Source: Cryptomeria japonica (Eukaryota; Streptophyta; Pinopsida; Cupressales; Cupressaceae). From it: DNA of 64,000 bases. The notes below the pieces were generated by a model that was not told the origin of the DNA, did no database searches, and worked only from the letters and a program-made list of their open reading frames with translations. This document shows, piece by piece, positions 1 through 11,509 of this stretch. The number at the start of each line of letters is the position of its first letter. The first letter of the stretch is position 1. Location: the NCBI RefSeq assembly GCF_030272615.1, contig NC_081410.1:115479140-115543139 (forward strand), read 5' to 3'. The translations under genes were made by a program, and so were the position numbers.

Positions 1-634
1 TCAACCCAGCGCCTCCATCTATCAAAGCACGTTTAACTCGGTGTTTATGGATCATGGCTTCAATGTGTAATGGCTAGTTATGTGGGTGACTTAGTGACTT
101 ATCATCTTCTTCAGAGAAAGTGAGATAATGAGGTGAAGTTAGGTGACCCACCATAGATTGAAACCGATCTACGTCTAAATCTGTAGGGACACTGGTGGTA
201 AATAAAGCCTTGTCTAGGACCTCTCTATGAGCAGAAGAAATCTTAAGTAGTTCCAAAATGGAGATTTGAGCATTGGTTTTCTTCAATTGTTCGACAATAC
301 TATAACTAGGAGAAGGTGATGAAGCTGGTTGTTTTGATTTGGCCATGATTGTGTCTGTTTGTCTATTTGGTAGGTTTGACGTTGTTTGATCGAAAGTTGA
401 GGAACTAGTTCCTGGGAGAGTAATCTTCCTTTGAGCGCGAGTCATGGCATTAGCAACTTGTGCTTGATTTTGGTGGTCTGCAACTATGATCACATTATCG
501 TTCTTGGTGTAAGTATAATTGACTCTATCTCCTCCCTTGAATTTTGAGGATTCTCCTTGTTCATAAGTGGGCAAGGGATCTTTAAAGGCCTTATGATCAC
601 CATTAGTTGCGTGATTCCAACAATGATCTTGCAT
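1..634 (-). pseudogene. Tat-like retrotransposon gag/protease junction, broken at window edge
   Basis: Read on the minus strand, this is the region between the gag zinc knuckle and the aspartic protease of a Ty3/gypsy Tat-type element. The frame has the spacer form SIVEQLKKTNAQISILELL, then SMVGHLTSPHYLTF, a stop at about 74, and then in the same frame RVKRALIDGGAG at the edge (1-45). LIDGGA is the catalytic Asp-Gly-Gly motif of this clade's retropepsin. The same order occurs at 8524-9267 in a second element of the window, which supports the call. The protein would cleave the Gag-Pol precursor. The stop between spacer and catalytic motif makes it a pseudogene. The rest of pol and the 3' LTR lie left of the window. 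Confidence 0.8.
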
Positions 635-2201
635 GTGTCAATGAGATCTTGGGTTTCATGTTGGAGTTTCATGCAGTGGTTTATGTTATGTCCCTTGTTC
701 CGATGGTAGTCATAGTATTCGTTTTCTCTCCACCATTTGGGTCTAATTTTTGGGTCATATGGTCTAGAATTGTCTAGTAATGTTATCAGATTATTCGCCA
801 ATAAATTTTTAAAAGCCAATTCATATGATTCATCTAGAGGAGTAAAATCACGCTTAGGCTTTAAAAGCCAAGGTTTTTCTTTAAACCATTCTCTTGTTTT
901 CCTTGGGGGATTCTTTGTTGTAGTTTTAGCTGCCTTGAGTGCTTGCGTGCCACTGACCAAGTTAAATATTGTGGATTTTGTTTTTTCTTGGACAGTATCT
1001 ACCACTCCATCATTAACAACATTCTTGTTGCTATCTTTGCCATATTTCCAGTATTTACTCTTTTCTTTAGAGCTAGAACCTTGCGATGTTTCTTTCCAAA
1101 GTGATATATCTCCCTTTTTGATAAGCAAGTCTTCCATTCTGAGGGCATTATCTACCATTTTGTTGAATGAAGGGTGTACTTGCATCTGGACACTGTATTT
1201 CAATTCAAGGACTAAGTTGTTGACAAAGATATCCATTTTCTCAAGATCTGGGATAGTCCGTGAATATCTAGAGAACATCTTTCTCCATCGTTGGAGGAAA
1301 GTGAGAAAGGGTTCTCCTGTCTTTGTTTGGTACTACAAAGCTCTATCATAGTGACTGGGTGACTAATGTTGTATGAGTATTGTTGTAAAAATAGTTGGAT
1401 TAGTTCTTCAAACTTTTTTATTCCTTTGGGTAGGCTTGCAAACCATTCCATTGTTTGACCCCCTAAACTCCTTGGGAAAAGGCCCATGAGGTATGTTTGA
1501 TCGTGTATGAACTCCATACAAGCGGCACAAAACTCTTTGACATGATCTTGAGGATTTGAGGTACCATCATATTTGTCAAATTTTGGGATTTCATCTCGTG
1601 AAGGAAATGGAGACATGTAAAGGTTTTTGTCAAATGGGAATGGGCATACTGTGTCAAGAGAATATTGTTTTGGCATTTTATCTTTGTTTTCTATTCTTGT
1701 GACCGCAGTTTGTAATGCTTGCATTTGTTTGCTCATTTTTCCCCATGGTGTCTCTTCCTCTTTAGCGACGAGGGCCTCCACATTATAACCAGTAGGGAGT
1801 TTGGCGCCTTGCTTTGCTAATTCTAGGAAATAGTCTTCTTTTTCCCTAGCCATGATGACCTTCATCATTTTTCGAAATTGTTTGTCATTCTGACATCTAT
1901 GTACTTTGGCTTCATGAGGTTCAGGAAGCTCAGATTCAGTGGATGAGGAATGACTATCAGTGGCATGGTTGCTAAAGTCGTCGTGAGTGTCTCATTTATT
2001 AGCTTCTCTTTCTTGTCTTCCCCCAGACATGGTTGGAGATAGGGGCTGACCAAAGATTGGTATGTCGTAAACTGGTATCTGTGATGAGGACGGTTTATTG
2101 TAAAAGGGGTCTTCCACAAAGAATGGATTGTCTTTTGACAAAAAGGGCATTTCTTTTTCTTTGTCCTTTTTGCTGCAAGAATTTCTGGTTTGAATAGGCA
2201 T
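635..2201 (-). pseudogene. Tat-like retrotransposon gag, several frames
   Basis: Minus-strand gag. The start is placed at the Met of MPIQTRNS (2199-2201) because the related element at 10,668 begins with the near-identical MPILTRNQ. Capsid-like sequence follows at 1212-1868, with IPKFDKYDGTSNPQDHVKEF and LGGQTMEWFASLPKGI, the usual gag core of plant Tat/Athila elements. A degenerate zinc knuckle at about 640-700 (YYDYHRNKGHNINHCMKL) has lost its first Cys (Tyr in that place). Frame changes near 1860 and 1270 break the reading frame. The product would be the structural polyprotein forming the cytoplasmic particle. Confidence 0.85.
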
Positions 2202-2484
2202 TTTGTAACCAACAGGACCAAGAGTGAGATGTGTTGCAGAAGTCAAGATCAAATTGTAGCTAGTAGTTCGTTTAACGTAGTGATTGAGAGAAGTAACTTA
2301 AGTTCTAGTCTGGTTTCAGGAATGATCTATCCTGTGTAAGATGTTATCCAAGTTAACTTAGGTTTGATAAGATGTTTGTTTGAACTAGCTTAAAGATGAC
2401 TGACAAAATCGTGCAACGCAACAACAAAGGTACACTATCAAGGTTGTTTATGCTCAGGAGGATGATAACTAGTTTTAGGCTCGC

Positions 2485-2815
2485 TATAGACTGTTTTGGA
2501 CAGGTTTGACTGTTCTGGACTAGCAAAATCAGAGACCCGTACGACAAAATTTCTGAAACCGTACGACAGTATAACAGGTTTAGGACGACGACAGTTCTAT
2601 TTTGTACAAGTTGTTGCCTAGTATCGTACGACAAATGGGTAGGTCTCAGACGACAAATGATTATGTTCAGTTCTGTTTTGTATGACACAGAATTTAGCTT
2701 AAACGACATACTGTTTGGTTTCGTACGACACAAGATTGACCTTAGGATGACACTTTAGTAGACTCGTACGACATAGGATATGTTGCAGGACGACAATTTC
2801 GCAGACCCGTATGAC
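2485..2815 (-). repeat. Leader array 1a: GTACGAC words every 21-22 bp
   Basis: On the plus strand, words such as CGTACGAC, GGACGACG, AGACGACA and CGTATGAC recur. The GAC triplets start at 2542, 2564, 2585, (2607 degenerate), 2629, 2651, 2683, 2705, 2727, 2749, 2770, 2792 and 2813. Steps are 21-22 bp except one of 32. In the right half CGTACGAC and GGACGAC/GGATGAC alternate, giving a ~43-bp double unit. Left of 2540 the motif runs at ~10-bp steps (2489, 2499, 2508, 2518). The array lies in the untranslated leader between PBS and gag. Confidence 0.85.
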
Positions 2816-2989
2816 TGTTCATAGAGCAGAGACTAAAAATTCTGAGTTTTTCAATGGCTGGGTATGACGACTGAGTATAACCAATTCTGAGATGGACTGA
2901 TTTTTGACCAAGATAGACTAGTTTTTGACACGGGCAGAGTTTATCATTGAGTTGTTTGATCTGTTTGGTTTGTTTTCTCCAATTTCAGT

Positions 2990-3720
2990 ATTTCATTTTT
3001 AGTTTCAGGGATGAAAACACAAAAAACACGCAAGATATATAATAATTCAAGCACAACACGCTAACCCTATGGAAGTTGCTTAGAGAAGAAAACCTTTGCT
3101 TGCTAACTTAGGTACACACCTAATAGCTAATCAGAATACGGTCATCGAGTCTCATGCAATGGATTCTCAATGCCATATTAGCCGACTCCAAACGCTAATG
3201 GGGGCACGATATGGCAAGTGTCTTGGGAGAGTTACTATCTCTCTTGCACAAAGATTATCAACCTTTCGGAGGTGAATCGGGTAGCTTCTATCTTATAGTT
3301 CTTAGTCAAGAATTCCGTTTGAAATTACCCCTTGAAGTCACGCAAGCATGATTGAGGCCTATAACCCGACAAGGTACCAAAACAAGCTATAGTCACGTAA
3401 ACGTGATTGAGACTGTGAGGCCCTACAAAATGTCCGATATGAGAGATCTCAAAGAGAAAACTCAAATAATCCCATCCTTTGAGACTTTAATCATTAGAGA
3501 CCTATTTATTATAGTGAGTTGGAATGCTCAGGTCCAGCTGTACTCACTTGGGTCGTTCTCACAGGGTGATTACTTTTTCCCACTGTGACAGGCCCGCTAA
3601 AGGTACACAAATCTCAATTTTAGAAAAAGCCTCAAGGGTCTAGATTTCTGATTGTCTATAAAAGACAAGAGCATACTCTCCTACCTCTTAGATTTTTCTG
3701 AAAACACAAAAGACAGATTT
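2990..3720 (-). other. Conserved non-coding core of the Tat-like leader
   Basis: No reading frame is convincing here. The stretch shares phrases with 11,510-12,100 of the second element: GTGAATCGGGTAGCTTCTAT against GTGAACCAGGTAGCTTCTAC, and CCCACTTGGGTC in both. It separates the two word arrays of each element, so the leader is organised array-core-array. Packaging or translation control is possible but inferred. Confidence 0.55.
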
Positions 3721-4019
3721 GTTCATTAACCAGATAGCAATTTAAGTGCCTAAAAATGAATTTAAAGAATACACGATATTTGGTTGATTTTCTCTTTAGG
3801 CAACTTGCAAAAACAACGCATCAATAGTCATGTTGTTTTTATTCTTTGACAGACGTATGTTTGATTGATAGATTCTTTGACAAGCGTCCTGCAAGAAACT
3901 GGTTAGGCTGTAGAAATCTCATGCAGACAAAAGACAATTCAGGGTTAGTGTTAGCATAATCAAAATTTAAGCAAAAAGATCCTGAAAAGTAATCTGTTTT
4001 TAATCTATCAGAACACAGA

Positions 4020-4310
4020 ATCGTACGACAATCTTCATAAAACATAACGAAAAAACGCTTTTATCGTATGAGTTAGAAATTAATGCAGAACAACAAAAGA
4101 TAGCATAAGCAGTGTGTCGTATGAGTTAGAAATCAACATAGAACGACAGAGTATAAAAGAATCAGTATGTCGTACGAGTGCATATTTTGATTCGTACGAC
4201 AATGTAAAGGATATGATGTTGTTTCGTATGAGAAACTACATGCGTCAATATAATGTCGTACAATGCAGTGAAATTGCTCGTACGATATTTCGCAGAGGCT
4301 GTACGGACGA
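4020..4310 (-). repeat. Leader array 1b: second TCGTACGA block
   Basis: Second block of the same word on the PBS-proximal side of the leader. Word anchors (the G of GAC/GAG/GAT or its equivalent) are near 4027, 4049, 4069, 4123, 4145, 4176, 4198, 4230, 4262, 4284 and 4306. Steps after 4123 are 22 or 31-32 bp, i.e. 2 or 3 helical turns. TCGTACGA is its own reverse complement, so the word reads the same on both strands. Confidence 0.8.
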
Positions 4311-4359
4311 GACTTGCAGGATTAAAAAAATGATTTTGAGGCTGAAAAGGTAGTTTTTT

Positions 4360-4377
4360 GCCCCATGGTGGGCGCCA
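4360..4377 (-). other. Primer-binding site, Tat-like element 1
   Basis: On the minus strand this reads TGGCGCCCACCATGGGGC, 4 bases inside the LTR end. The TGGCGCC start fits the 3' end of a tRNA ending GGCGCCA; the exact tRNA was not determined. The same 18 bases occur at 12,665-12,682. Confidence 0.8.
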
Positions 4378-4381
4378 GAAA

Positions 4382-5431
4382 TGTGTGTGTGAAAAGTGGA
4401 CCTGTATTTGTAAGCACAACACTTCAATCAAGTCATTACATGCATGGTTAATAAGATATAATCAATGAATAATAAACCATAACAAATCGACCCATTGCCT
4501 TCTAAAAGATGCGAGTATATGATTGCTCTCAAATTATAAGCAATACCAATGACTAGACAACATCAAGACGAAGGATTTTAATCTATATGAGCATGATGAA
4601 TGCTAGATGGATGCAAGATTAATCTAACAAGATTTTTGCAATATTAAGCTAAATGATTTAATCAATGTGAAATAATTAATATGCAATATATCAATGAATC
4701 CTAGAGCAAAAACAGTATAATAACGATGTATTCTCCAGCCTCCAGGATTTTTGAATGAGAGATGAGAGCCTGAATTTATAGAAAATTCAGAAAGAAACCA
4801 ACGGCTAAGATCAAATGATGATGAGCGATCAAGATTTTCCAAGAGGAAGGACAATCCAAGTGAATTGATGTGATTGGATGCTTTTCTCAGTTTTAAAGGA
4901 AATTGAACTAAAATTAAGATTAAAATCAAGAAAAAATGATTTATTCTCTATTTCATTCAATTTGAATATTTAATTGTTTTAATTGCTTTCTCTGAGATTA
5001 TTTATCAATTTTTAATTTATTTTTCAAGATTATCTCCAACTGATTTCTTTTCTCAAATTTTTAATTCTTTCTTGGTCAGTTAATTCCTTTTTTGATTTAT
5101 TTCCATTTTTGAAGATTTGTGCTCAATTGATTTATTTAATTAAATTCCTCTTTTTGATGATTTAATGGCAAATTGATTTATTTAATTAAATATGCTAGGA
5201 TATTCAATTAAAATAAATAAGATAATTGTTTAAAATGATTTTCTTGGAATGATTTAATTAATTAAATAAATATTTAATTAATATTGAGTGATTGATTTTG
5301 CCATGTGACATTTGATGATTAAAGAACTAATTATGTGCTCAAGATTTATTTAATTGCCTTTGGTTAGGACCTTGGTGATGTTGTCGAGATTAGGGGCTCA
5401 TGGTTTAGATGGCCATTTTTAGGGTATTACA
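4382..5431 (-). mobile_element. 5' LTR of Tat-like element 1 (~1,050 bp)
   Basis: Bounded by the primer-binding site on one side and by pol sequence of another element on the other. On the minus strand it starts TGTAATACCCTAAAA and ends in CA; the start resembles the second element's TGTATACACTAAAA. It interrupts the RNase H frame of the element at 5432-13,599, so this element is the younger one. The expected 5-bp target copy on this side is CTTCT (5432-5436); its partner is off-window. Confidence 0.8.
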
Positions 5432-6720
5432 CTTCTGCCAGCTGATCTGCAATCACTCGTGCTTTGATAGCCTTTCTATCAACATATTCAATAACAAATT
5501 CGTTCAGGATCATGACCCATTTTGCTAATTTGCTTGTTAATGTTACCTTGTTGAGAAGATAATTCAATGGATCTATTTTAGCTATCTGCTTGACTGAATG
5601 ACTCAACATATAATGTTGCAACTTTTGGGATGCAAATACTACAACAATACATGTTTTCTCAATCAATGTGTGGTTGAGCTCGTAACCAACCAGAGTTTTG
5701 TTGATATAAAAATTAGCTCCCTCTCATCCCTCATGATCTTGTTGTGCTAGAAGAGCTCCCAATGATACATTTGTGGCTGATATGTAGAGCAAAAATGACT
5801 TGCCTTCTATTAGTGATGCTAAAATAGGTGGAGTTACCAAATATTCTTTTATTTTGTCGAAGGCTTGTTCACACTTGTCATCTCATCTAAATGGAATGTT
5901 TTTATGTAGCAGATGAGTAAATGGGTGGCACCTGTCAGCCAACTGAGAAACAAACCTTCTGATGGACTGCAGTCTTCCTTGAAGAGCACATAATTGATTG
6001 ATATTTTTAGGTGACTCCATTTTCATGATTGCCTTTACTTTAGCCGGATCCACTTCTATGCCTTGAGTTGAAATAATATATCCTAGAAGCTTGCCATAAG
6101 TGACGCCAATAACACATTTCTTTGGATTTAGTTGTAGCTTGTATTTTTCGAGTTGGTCAAAGATCTTTTCTAGGATCTCAATATGTTCATCTCTATTGTA
6201 TGATTTAGCCAATATATCATCAACATAATCTTCCATGAATGTGTGCATCATGTCATGCAAAATTATTGTCATAGCTATTTGGTATGTAGAACATGTGTTC
6301 TTCAGTCCAAAAGGCATGACATTCTAGCAGAAAGCACCCCACGAACATGTGAAAGTCGTCTTCTCCTAATCGTCAGGTGCTATTTTGATTTGATTATACC
6401 CTGAAAAGCCATCCATTAGAGAAAACATTATGTGTCCTGCTATTAGGTCCACAATGATATCTATGCTTAGTAAAGGAAAGTCATCCTTTGGAAATGTTTT
6501 ATTTAGATCTCTTAAATCCATACATACCCTAATAATATTGTCTAGCTTGGAAATAAGCACAATGTTTGACACCCAGTCTAGATATGCAACTAGCCTTATG
6601 AACCCCACATCCAATAATTTCTCTAGTTCTGCTTTGACAAGGAGAGCTATGTGAGGATGCATCTTTCTCGGTTTTTTTTAACCGGTTTGGCTCCTAGAGT
6701 GACATTTAAGTGATGCATTA
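5432..6720 (-). pseudogene. Tat-like pol: reverse transcriptase and RNase H, interrupted
   Basis: The minus-strand order is the RT approach (ELEKLLDVGFIR), RT finger motifs (VCMDLRDLNKTFPKDDFPL), the palm SLMDGFSGYNQIKIAPDD, then MPFGLKNT and the active-site YVDD at about 6216-6227. RNase H follows (FASQKLQHYML, KAIKARVIADQLAEV). SFMDGFSGYNQI-type palm plus YVDD is characteristic of the Tat/Athila side of plant gypsy, not chromoviruses. Stops and shifts near 6330, 5880 and 5730 break it. The reading frame runs straight into the LTR of element 1 at 5431, which shows the insertion point; integrase and 3' LTR would lie beyond element 1, outside the window. Confidence 0.85.
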
Positions 6721-7588
6721 TGAGATTTGAATACAATCCTGGCATGTCTGCATATGACCAGGCAAAGTTTATTTGTCTTCTTTTGAAAAATTTACTGTAA
6801 TCATGCCTCTCTTTTTCTAACAGTCATGTTGTTGGATGTAGAATCTTAGGATTTTTTGAGGTCCCAATGTTAGCTTCCTCAGTCAGCTCAATTAATATGG
6901 AAGATCTCTCCTGGTAATATTCGGGAAGAGTGTCAAATTTCCCATTCTCTGGTGCCTCAAAGCTCAGTTTTTACCATCAGACGTGTCCTTTCCTTTTACT
7001 TTTTCCCAGTCTAATGTTGCCATTAAATGGTTTTCAACATTAGATATGCTATTTGATTCATTTATTTCACTTTTGCGACTGAGAGATTTGAGACCCCCTT
7101 GACTAAAAGATGCATTAGCGAAATCCCTGGTGGAAGTTGTTTTGGGTTCTACTGCATTGAGATATAAGGAAATGGCATGATCATCAAGAAAGGTATCGAT
7201 CTCAATGGGTTCACTATTTTACCAGTCAATAAGTTTTGGGTGTATCAAAGGTAAAGGAACATCAGATAGTTGTGTGTCAAAGGCATTAAAGGTAATAATG
7301 GATATATAAAAATCTTCAATGATTATTTCAATGTCTAAGATGTTACACTGCTTAGAATGACCTCTCACAAGTAGTTCCCGATCGTCCTCAATGGAGTCAG
7401 AATCAATAGACTGTGATTCTAATTCAAGTGGTTGGTATTTTGACGTTTGTCCTTCATATGAGTGAACTATATTGACGTCAACATCTTTTGCATAACATGA
7501 GTCTTCAGAAGATTATCTGGATTTATAGGAATCTCATTCCCACTCATTGGAATCTATTTCGCTAGAAGCCTGCAATCTAAGGATTTGT
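6721..7588 (-). other. Degenerate pol linker of Tat-like element 2
   Basis: By position this is the acidic, poorly conserved spacer between protease and reverse transcriptase. Minus-strand frames are short and broken, and no motif is secure. No independent gene is visible. Confidence 0.45.
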
Positions 7589-8250
7589 TCATAGAGATTG
7601 TGAGTAGCTTCTTCCTTCTCTATAGAAAGCTCCTTCATTTTTTTTCTCATTTACCTTTGTGTCTTCTTGTTGCTTGTGAGTTGCTTCTTCTTTTTGTTGT
7701 CTGCAAGTTGCTTCTTGTTGTTGTTTGCTAGCGACTTCTTCTTCCCTCTTGATGGAAAGCTCTTCTTGTCTTTGCTCATTTTCCTCTTCTTGTCGTCTGC
7801 GTGCTACTTCTTCTTGTTTTTGCTCTAGATCATTCTGCCCATAACCTAATCCTGATTTGTCTTTGGCATGTTGAGAAGGAGGTTGAATGGGCTCGAGGAT
7901 ACCTTCTTTTATTTTGCCTATAGGGCCATTGCCCTTATACCCCATTTTTGGCATCATATCCTTTTCCATACTGCTCAATTGGGATGCCGATATTGTTAAC
8001 CTCTGGTTGAACTTCTTCTTCATCTTGTATAACCATTGTAAAACATCTTTATCCTTAATTTCCTTAGCTAGTGTCCCTACTTTGACAAATGATCTATCAA
8101 GTATTTTAAGTGGTTTTGAGGTTGGTTGTTGTTTTGACATCAATGGCTTTCCATATGATTTTGGAGAGAGTGGTAAATCTAGCAATGAATATTCTCCTAC
8201 CCCTTTATCTTTCAGTTGCACCTTTTTCTCAAAACTTGCCAAAATTTAGG
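7589..8250 (-). pseudogene. Tat-like pol segment with G-patch-like motif and charged repeat tail
   Basis: A 217-residue minus-strand frame. Around residues 95-135 it has MPKMGYKGNGPIGKIKEGI followed by a PI turn and GLGYG. This Gly/aromatic pattern matches the G-patch nucleic-acid-binding motif, which is also known downstream of the protease in betaretroviruses. Downstream lies a Glu/Gln/Arg-rich tail with repeats such as RRQEEENEQRQEE and KQQQEATCRQQKEEATHKQQ, a likely coiled coil. The frame sits directly after the protease and before RT. It could bind RNA in the Pol precursor, but this is inferred. Confidence 0.6.
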
Positions 8251-8904
8251 CAAACACTTTCTCTTTGGGTGGTGCAATAGAAAAAGATGCTTCTCGGTTG
8301 TGTGGAACAATAACCTCTTGCACTAATTTCAAATTACTACAATATTGAAATGGATTTGAGTCTACGTATATTGTGATCTCTTGTCCATTGTAGGGAAACT
8401 TTAAGCACTGGTGATAAGTTGAAGGAATGGGTTGCATGTCGTGGATCCATAGTCTTCCCAAAAGTATATTGTAAGACAAATTCAGGTCCAAAACTTGACA
8501 CACTGTATCTTTTTACATGGGTCTTATTCTAATATGTAACACCACTGTTCCTTTGGAAGAGTGATCTTCTTCATCATAAGCTTTATTGTGATATTTTTGT
8601 GGGGATCAATTGCATCTTTAGAATAACCTAAGGCACGAGCAAAACTTATTAAACAATTATTTAGGCTATCTCCTCCATCTATTAGGACACGTTTAACGCG
8701 CGTTTTATGGATGAGAATTTTGATATGAAAAAGAGTGTTATGTGGATGTTGTAAAGACAAGTCATCATCTTTAGTGAAGGATAAGAAACAAGGCATTGTT
8801 AGGTGTCCCACCATGGTTTGGAATCAATCAACATCCAGGTCTTTGGGGACTATGGTATCTACCAGGGCTTTTTCCAAAATCTCTTTATGTGTTGGTGACA
8901 ATTT
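8246..8904 (-). pseudogene. Tat-like aspartic protease
   Basis: The minus-strand frame 8524-8814 carries MVGHLTMPCFLSF, a spacer, and RVKRVLIDGGDSLNNC, where DGGDS replaces the usual DGGAS. After a frame break it continues at 8246-8503 with [18 protein letters not shown] and [20 protein letters not shown], the conserved C-terminal retropepsin part (LLGR.W). Function: processing of Gag-Pol. It is broken by a shift near 8515. Confidence 0.85.
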
Positions 8905-10668
8905 TTAAAGCTTTAGTATTGATATTTGTGCGGGGTTCTTTTGCAATTGGTCCACTATATTATATTGTTTAGAGGTGGATGGTGTGTTGGTTGTTGGACT
9001 CGATAAAGTTACCTTATCTTTACTCCTAGTGATGTCATGTGCTCGTTCTGGTTGTGATTTTTGTTTAACGATAATAACATTAACCACATTATCATAGGCA
9101 TGAGCAAAGGTGACTTTTTCTTTTCCTTTTCCATCTCGTGTTGTTGATGCTTCACCCTTCTCATAATTTGGGAGTGGAGTTTTGAATGCAGTGTGTGATT
9201 CGTTTGTTTTATGCCCATCTATCGTTATTATCTCATTATCTATCAAATCTTGAATGACATGTTTCAATCGTTGACAATCATTTGTTGATGACCCTTACTT
9301 CGATGATACTCACAATAATGGTTGTCATTCTACCATGCAGGTTTAACTTTAGGTTCAAAATCTCTCACTTCTAGAAATGTGATCAATTTATTTGCAAGGA
9401 GTGTTTTTAAAGCCGATCCTAGTGGTTCCCCAATGTTAGTAAATTTTCTATGAAAATTAGGAAAAGACAGTTTAGGTTTATTGTTATCGTGATTAACCAC
9501 CACAATGTGACTTGACAGATTGAAAATGGGTTGCTTTGGTTTTAAGTTGTTAGTATCAACCACTCCATCATTGATGATGTTTCTATTCCTGTTCCAAAAC
9601 TTGAGTTTTTCATTGCTATTATTAGTGTTGTTGAAAGAGTTAGCTCCTTCTTTATAAGGTTGTAATACTCCTTTCTTAACTAGAGCTTCCTCGGTCTTGA
9701 TTCCATTTTCAATCATCTTCTCAAAACTTGGTGGACTTTACAATTTTAGTCTATATTTCATTTCCTCATTTAGATTGTCAATGAAAATGTCCATCTTTTC
9801 ATTATCAAGCACTGGACGAGGATATCTTGCAAATAATTACCGTCACCTTTGTAAAAATGTCATGAATGGTTCTCCATTTTTTTGTTTTGTGTTACACAAG
9901 TCTAGCATGGTGATCTCATGTTGGATGTTATATGGATATTGAGAAATGAATCTATCAACCAATTCTGTAAACGTTCTTTAATACCAGATGGAAGTTTAGA
10001 GAACCACTCCATGGCTTGTCCGCTTAGATTTTTTGGGAATAACCTCATTAAATAAGTGTCTTCATGGGCAAACTCCATGCTCATTGTGCAAAATTCCCTC
10101 ACACTGTCTTGAAGATCCGTTCTACCATTATATTTGTCATATTTAGGGATTTCACAATTTGGAAGGAATGGTATCATGTTTAGATTTCTGTCAAACAGAC
10201 AAGGGTAGATATCTTGTAGTGAGTACCTCTTTGCATATCTTGGAATTGTGTTTGAAGGACTAGAATTTGTTGAGTGAGAGCCAAAAGGGGGTTGTCCATA
10301 TTGTTCCTTGTTTCGTTGTCTTGGTTGTTCTAAATTCTTTCATCATGAGTTTCACTAGTATCATTTCAAGACTCTCTTGTTCTTTCACTTTGTTTCAACT
10401 GTGTGACATCAAAGTCCTGAGGCAACTTAACTCCTTGATGTGCTAACATGAGGAAGTATTTCTCTTTATTCATTTCCAAGACCTTTCCCATGAATTTACC
10501 AAATTTTGGATCTTATTGCGCTTCTTTGATATTTTCTTTAGTTATTTCCTCCCCATCATCATCTTGATTGTGAGGTCTATAGAAAGGATTTTCCTCTGCC
10601 ATCGTAGATTTTTATTTTTGTTTCTCCTGCCTAAGTTTCTTCTTTTGATTTCTAGTCAAAATTGGCAT
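8905..10668 (-). pseudogene. Tat-like retrotransposon gag, element 2
   Basis: Starts at MPILTRNQ (10,666-10,668), parallel to element 1. Capsid sequence at 9902-10,177 (IPKYDKYNGRTDLQDSVREF, LSGQAMEWFSKLPSGI). The middle part at 9330-9716 ends VKPAW. A zinc-knuckle-like CEYH...G...C segment near 9265-9330 is split by a frameshift, and the tail HVIQDLIDNE continues at 8905-9267. At least four frame breaks. It would be the particle-forming structural protein. Confidence 0.85.
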
Positions 10669-11054
10669 ACAAGTATTTGAGATTTTAAGCTTTTTCGATT
10701 CGTGTCAAAGTGCAATTCTTTTATGTAATCTAAACAAGTCCAATAGGAAAGATCTTATCCTATTAAGAAGACAAGGTTAATAAGATCTAACATTTAGTTT
10801 CATGATGAAGGATGATAAATCCTAATAAAGAAACTATGTCTGAGAGATCAGATATCAAAGATGTTGATTTTGCACTTAAGATGTTTGGATCCTAAACTTG
10901 GTTAAAAAATTATGTACTTGTAAAACCTGTTTTACTATTTCAAATTGTCCTGACATAAATAACCTGATAAGTACTCTGAAAAGGGTATCTAAAACTGTTT
11001 TTAAGTTTTTGAGAAAAGTTGTATTTTTCTCTCTGTCTGGGATGCAAATCAATA

Positions 11055-11375
11055 GAAGCGCTAAATAAAGGTATGAAAACACCACACTGTCCACCCAAAA
11101 CGCTACTTTAGACGTTGGATGTGCTATATTGTCCTCTTGATACACTAACTTGTCCTATAAATACGCTAATTTGGGGTTTCAATGTGTTATTCTGCTCTAT
11201 CTTTTATGTATTTTTTGATGCTCTATTGGATAGTCTTCATACCCTATAGAATTACCTAAGAACGCTACAAAATGACCTGAGAGCACTATAGTTTCACCTA
11301 GGAACGCTAAAGTTTCACCTAGGAATGCTAAAGTTTTGAACGAATACGCTATTGTGTCACTTAAGAACGCTAAAC
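11055..11375 (-). repeat. Leader array 2a: exact 21-bp AACGCTA repeat
   Basis: On the plus strand the word GCTA (or ACTA, ACCA, GTTA) starts at 11,060, 11,081, 11,102, 11,123, 11,144, 11,165 and 11,186. It resumes in step at 11,264, 11,285, 11,306, 11,327, 11,348 and 11,369. Every step in these runs is 21 bp. A typical unit is AACGCTAAAGTTTCACCTAG plus one base. On the minus strand it gives a heptad-like LAFLGET repeat within an open stretch 11,197-11,502, probably incidental. Confidence 0.9.
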
Positions 11376-11509
11376 TGCTGTGTGATGGGTATTTTGACAG
11401 TTTGATGCTTGTAGTTGAAATTTGATGAATCGCAATGGATGATACTCTGATTTGATTCAAAAACACATAAGCCAATTTTTTAACAAACTGTCTTTGTCTC
11501 AAATTATCA

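Noticed and set aside
11197-11502. 101-residue minus-strand frame with LAFLGET repeats
   Set aside because: Again the 21-bp array; the partner array in the same element is not open on the sense strand.
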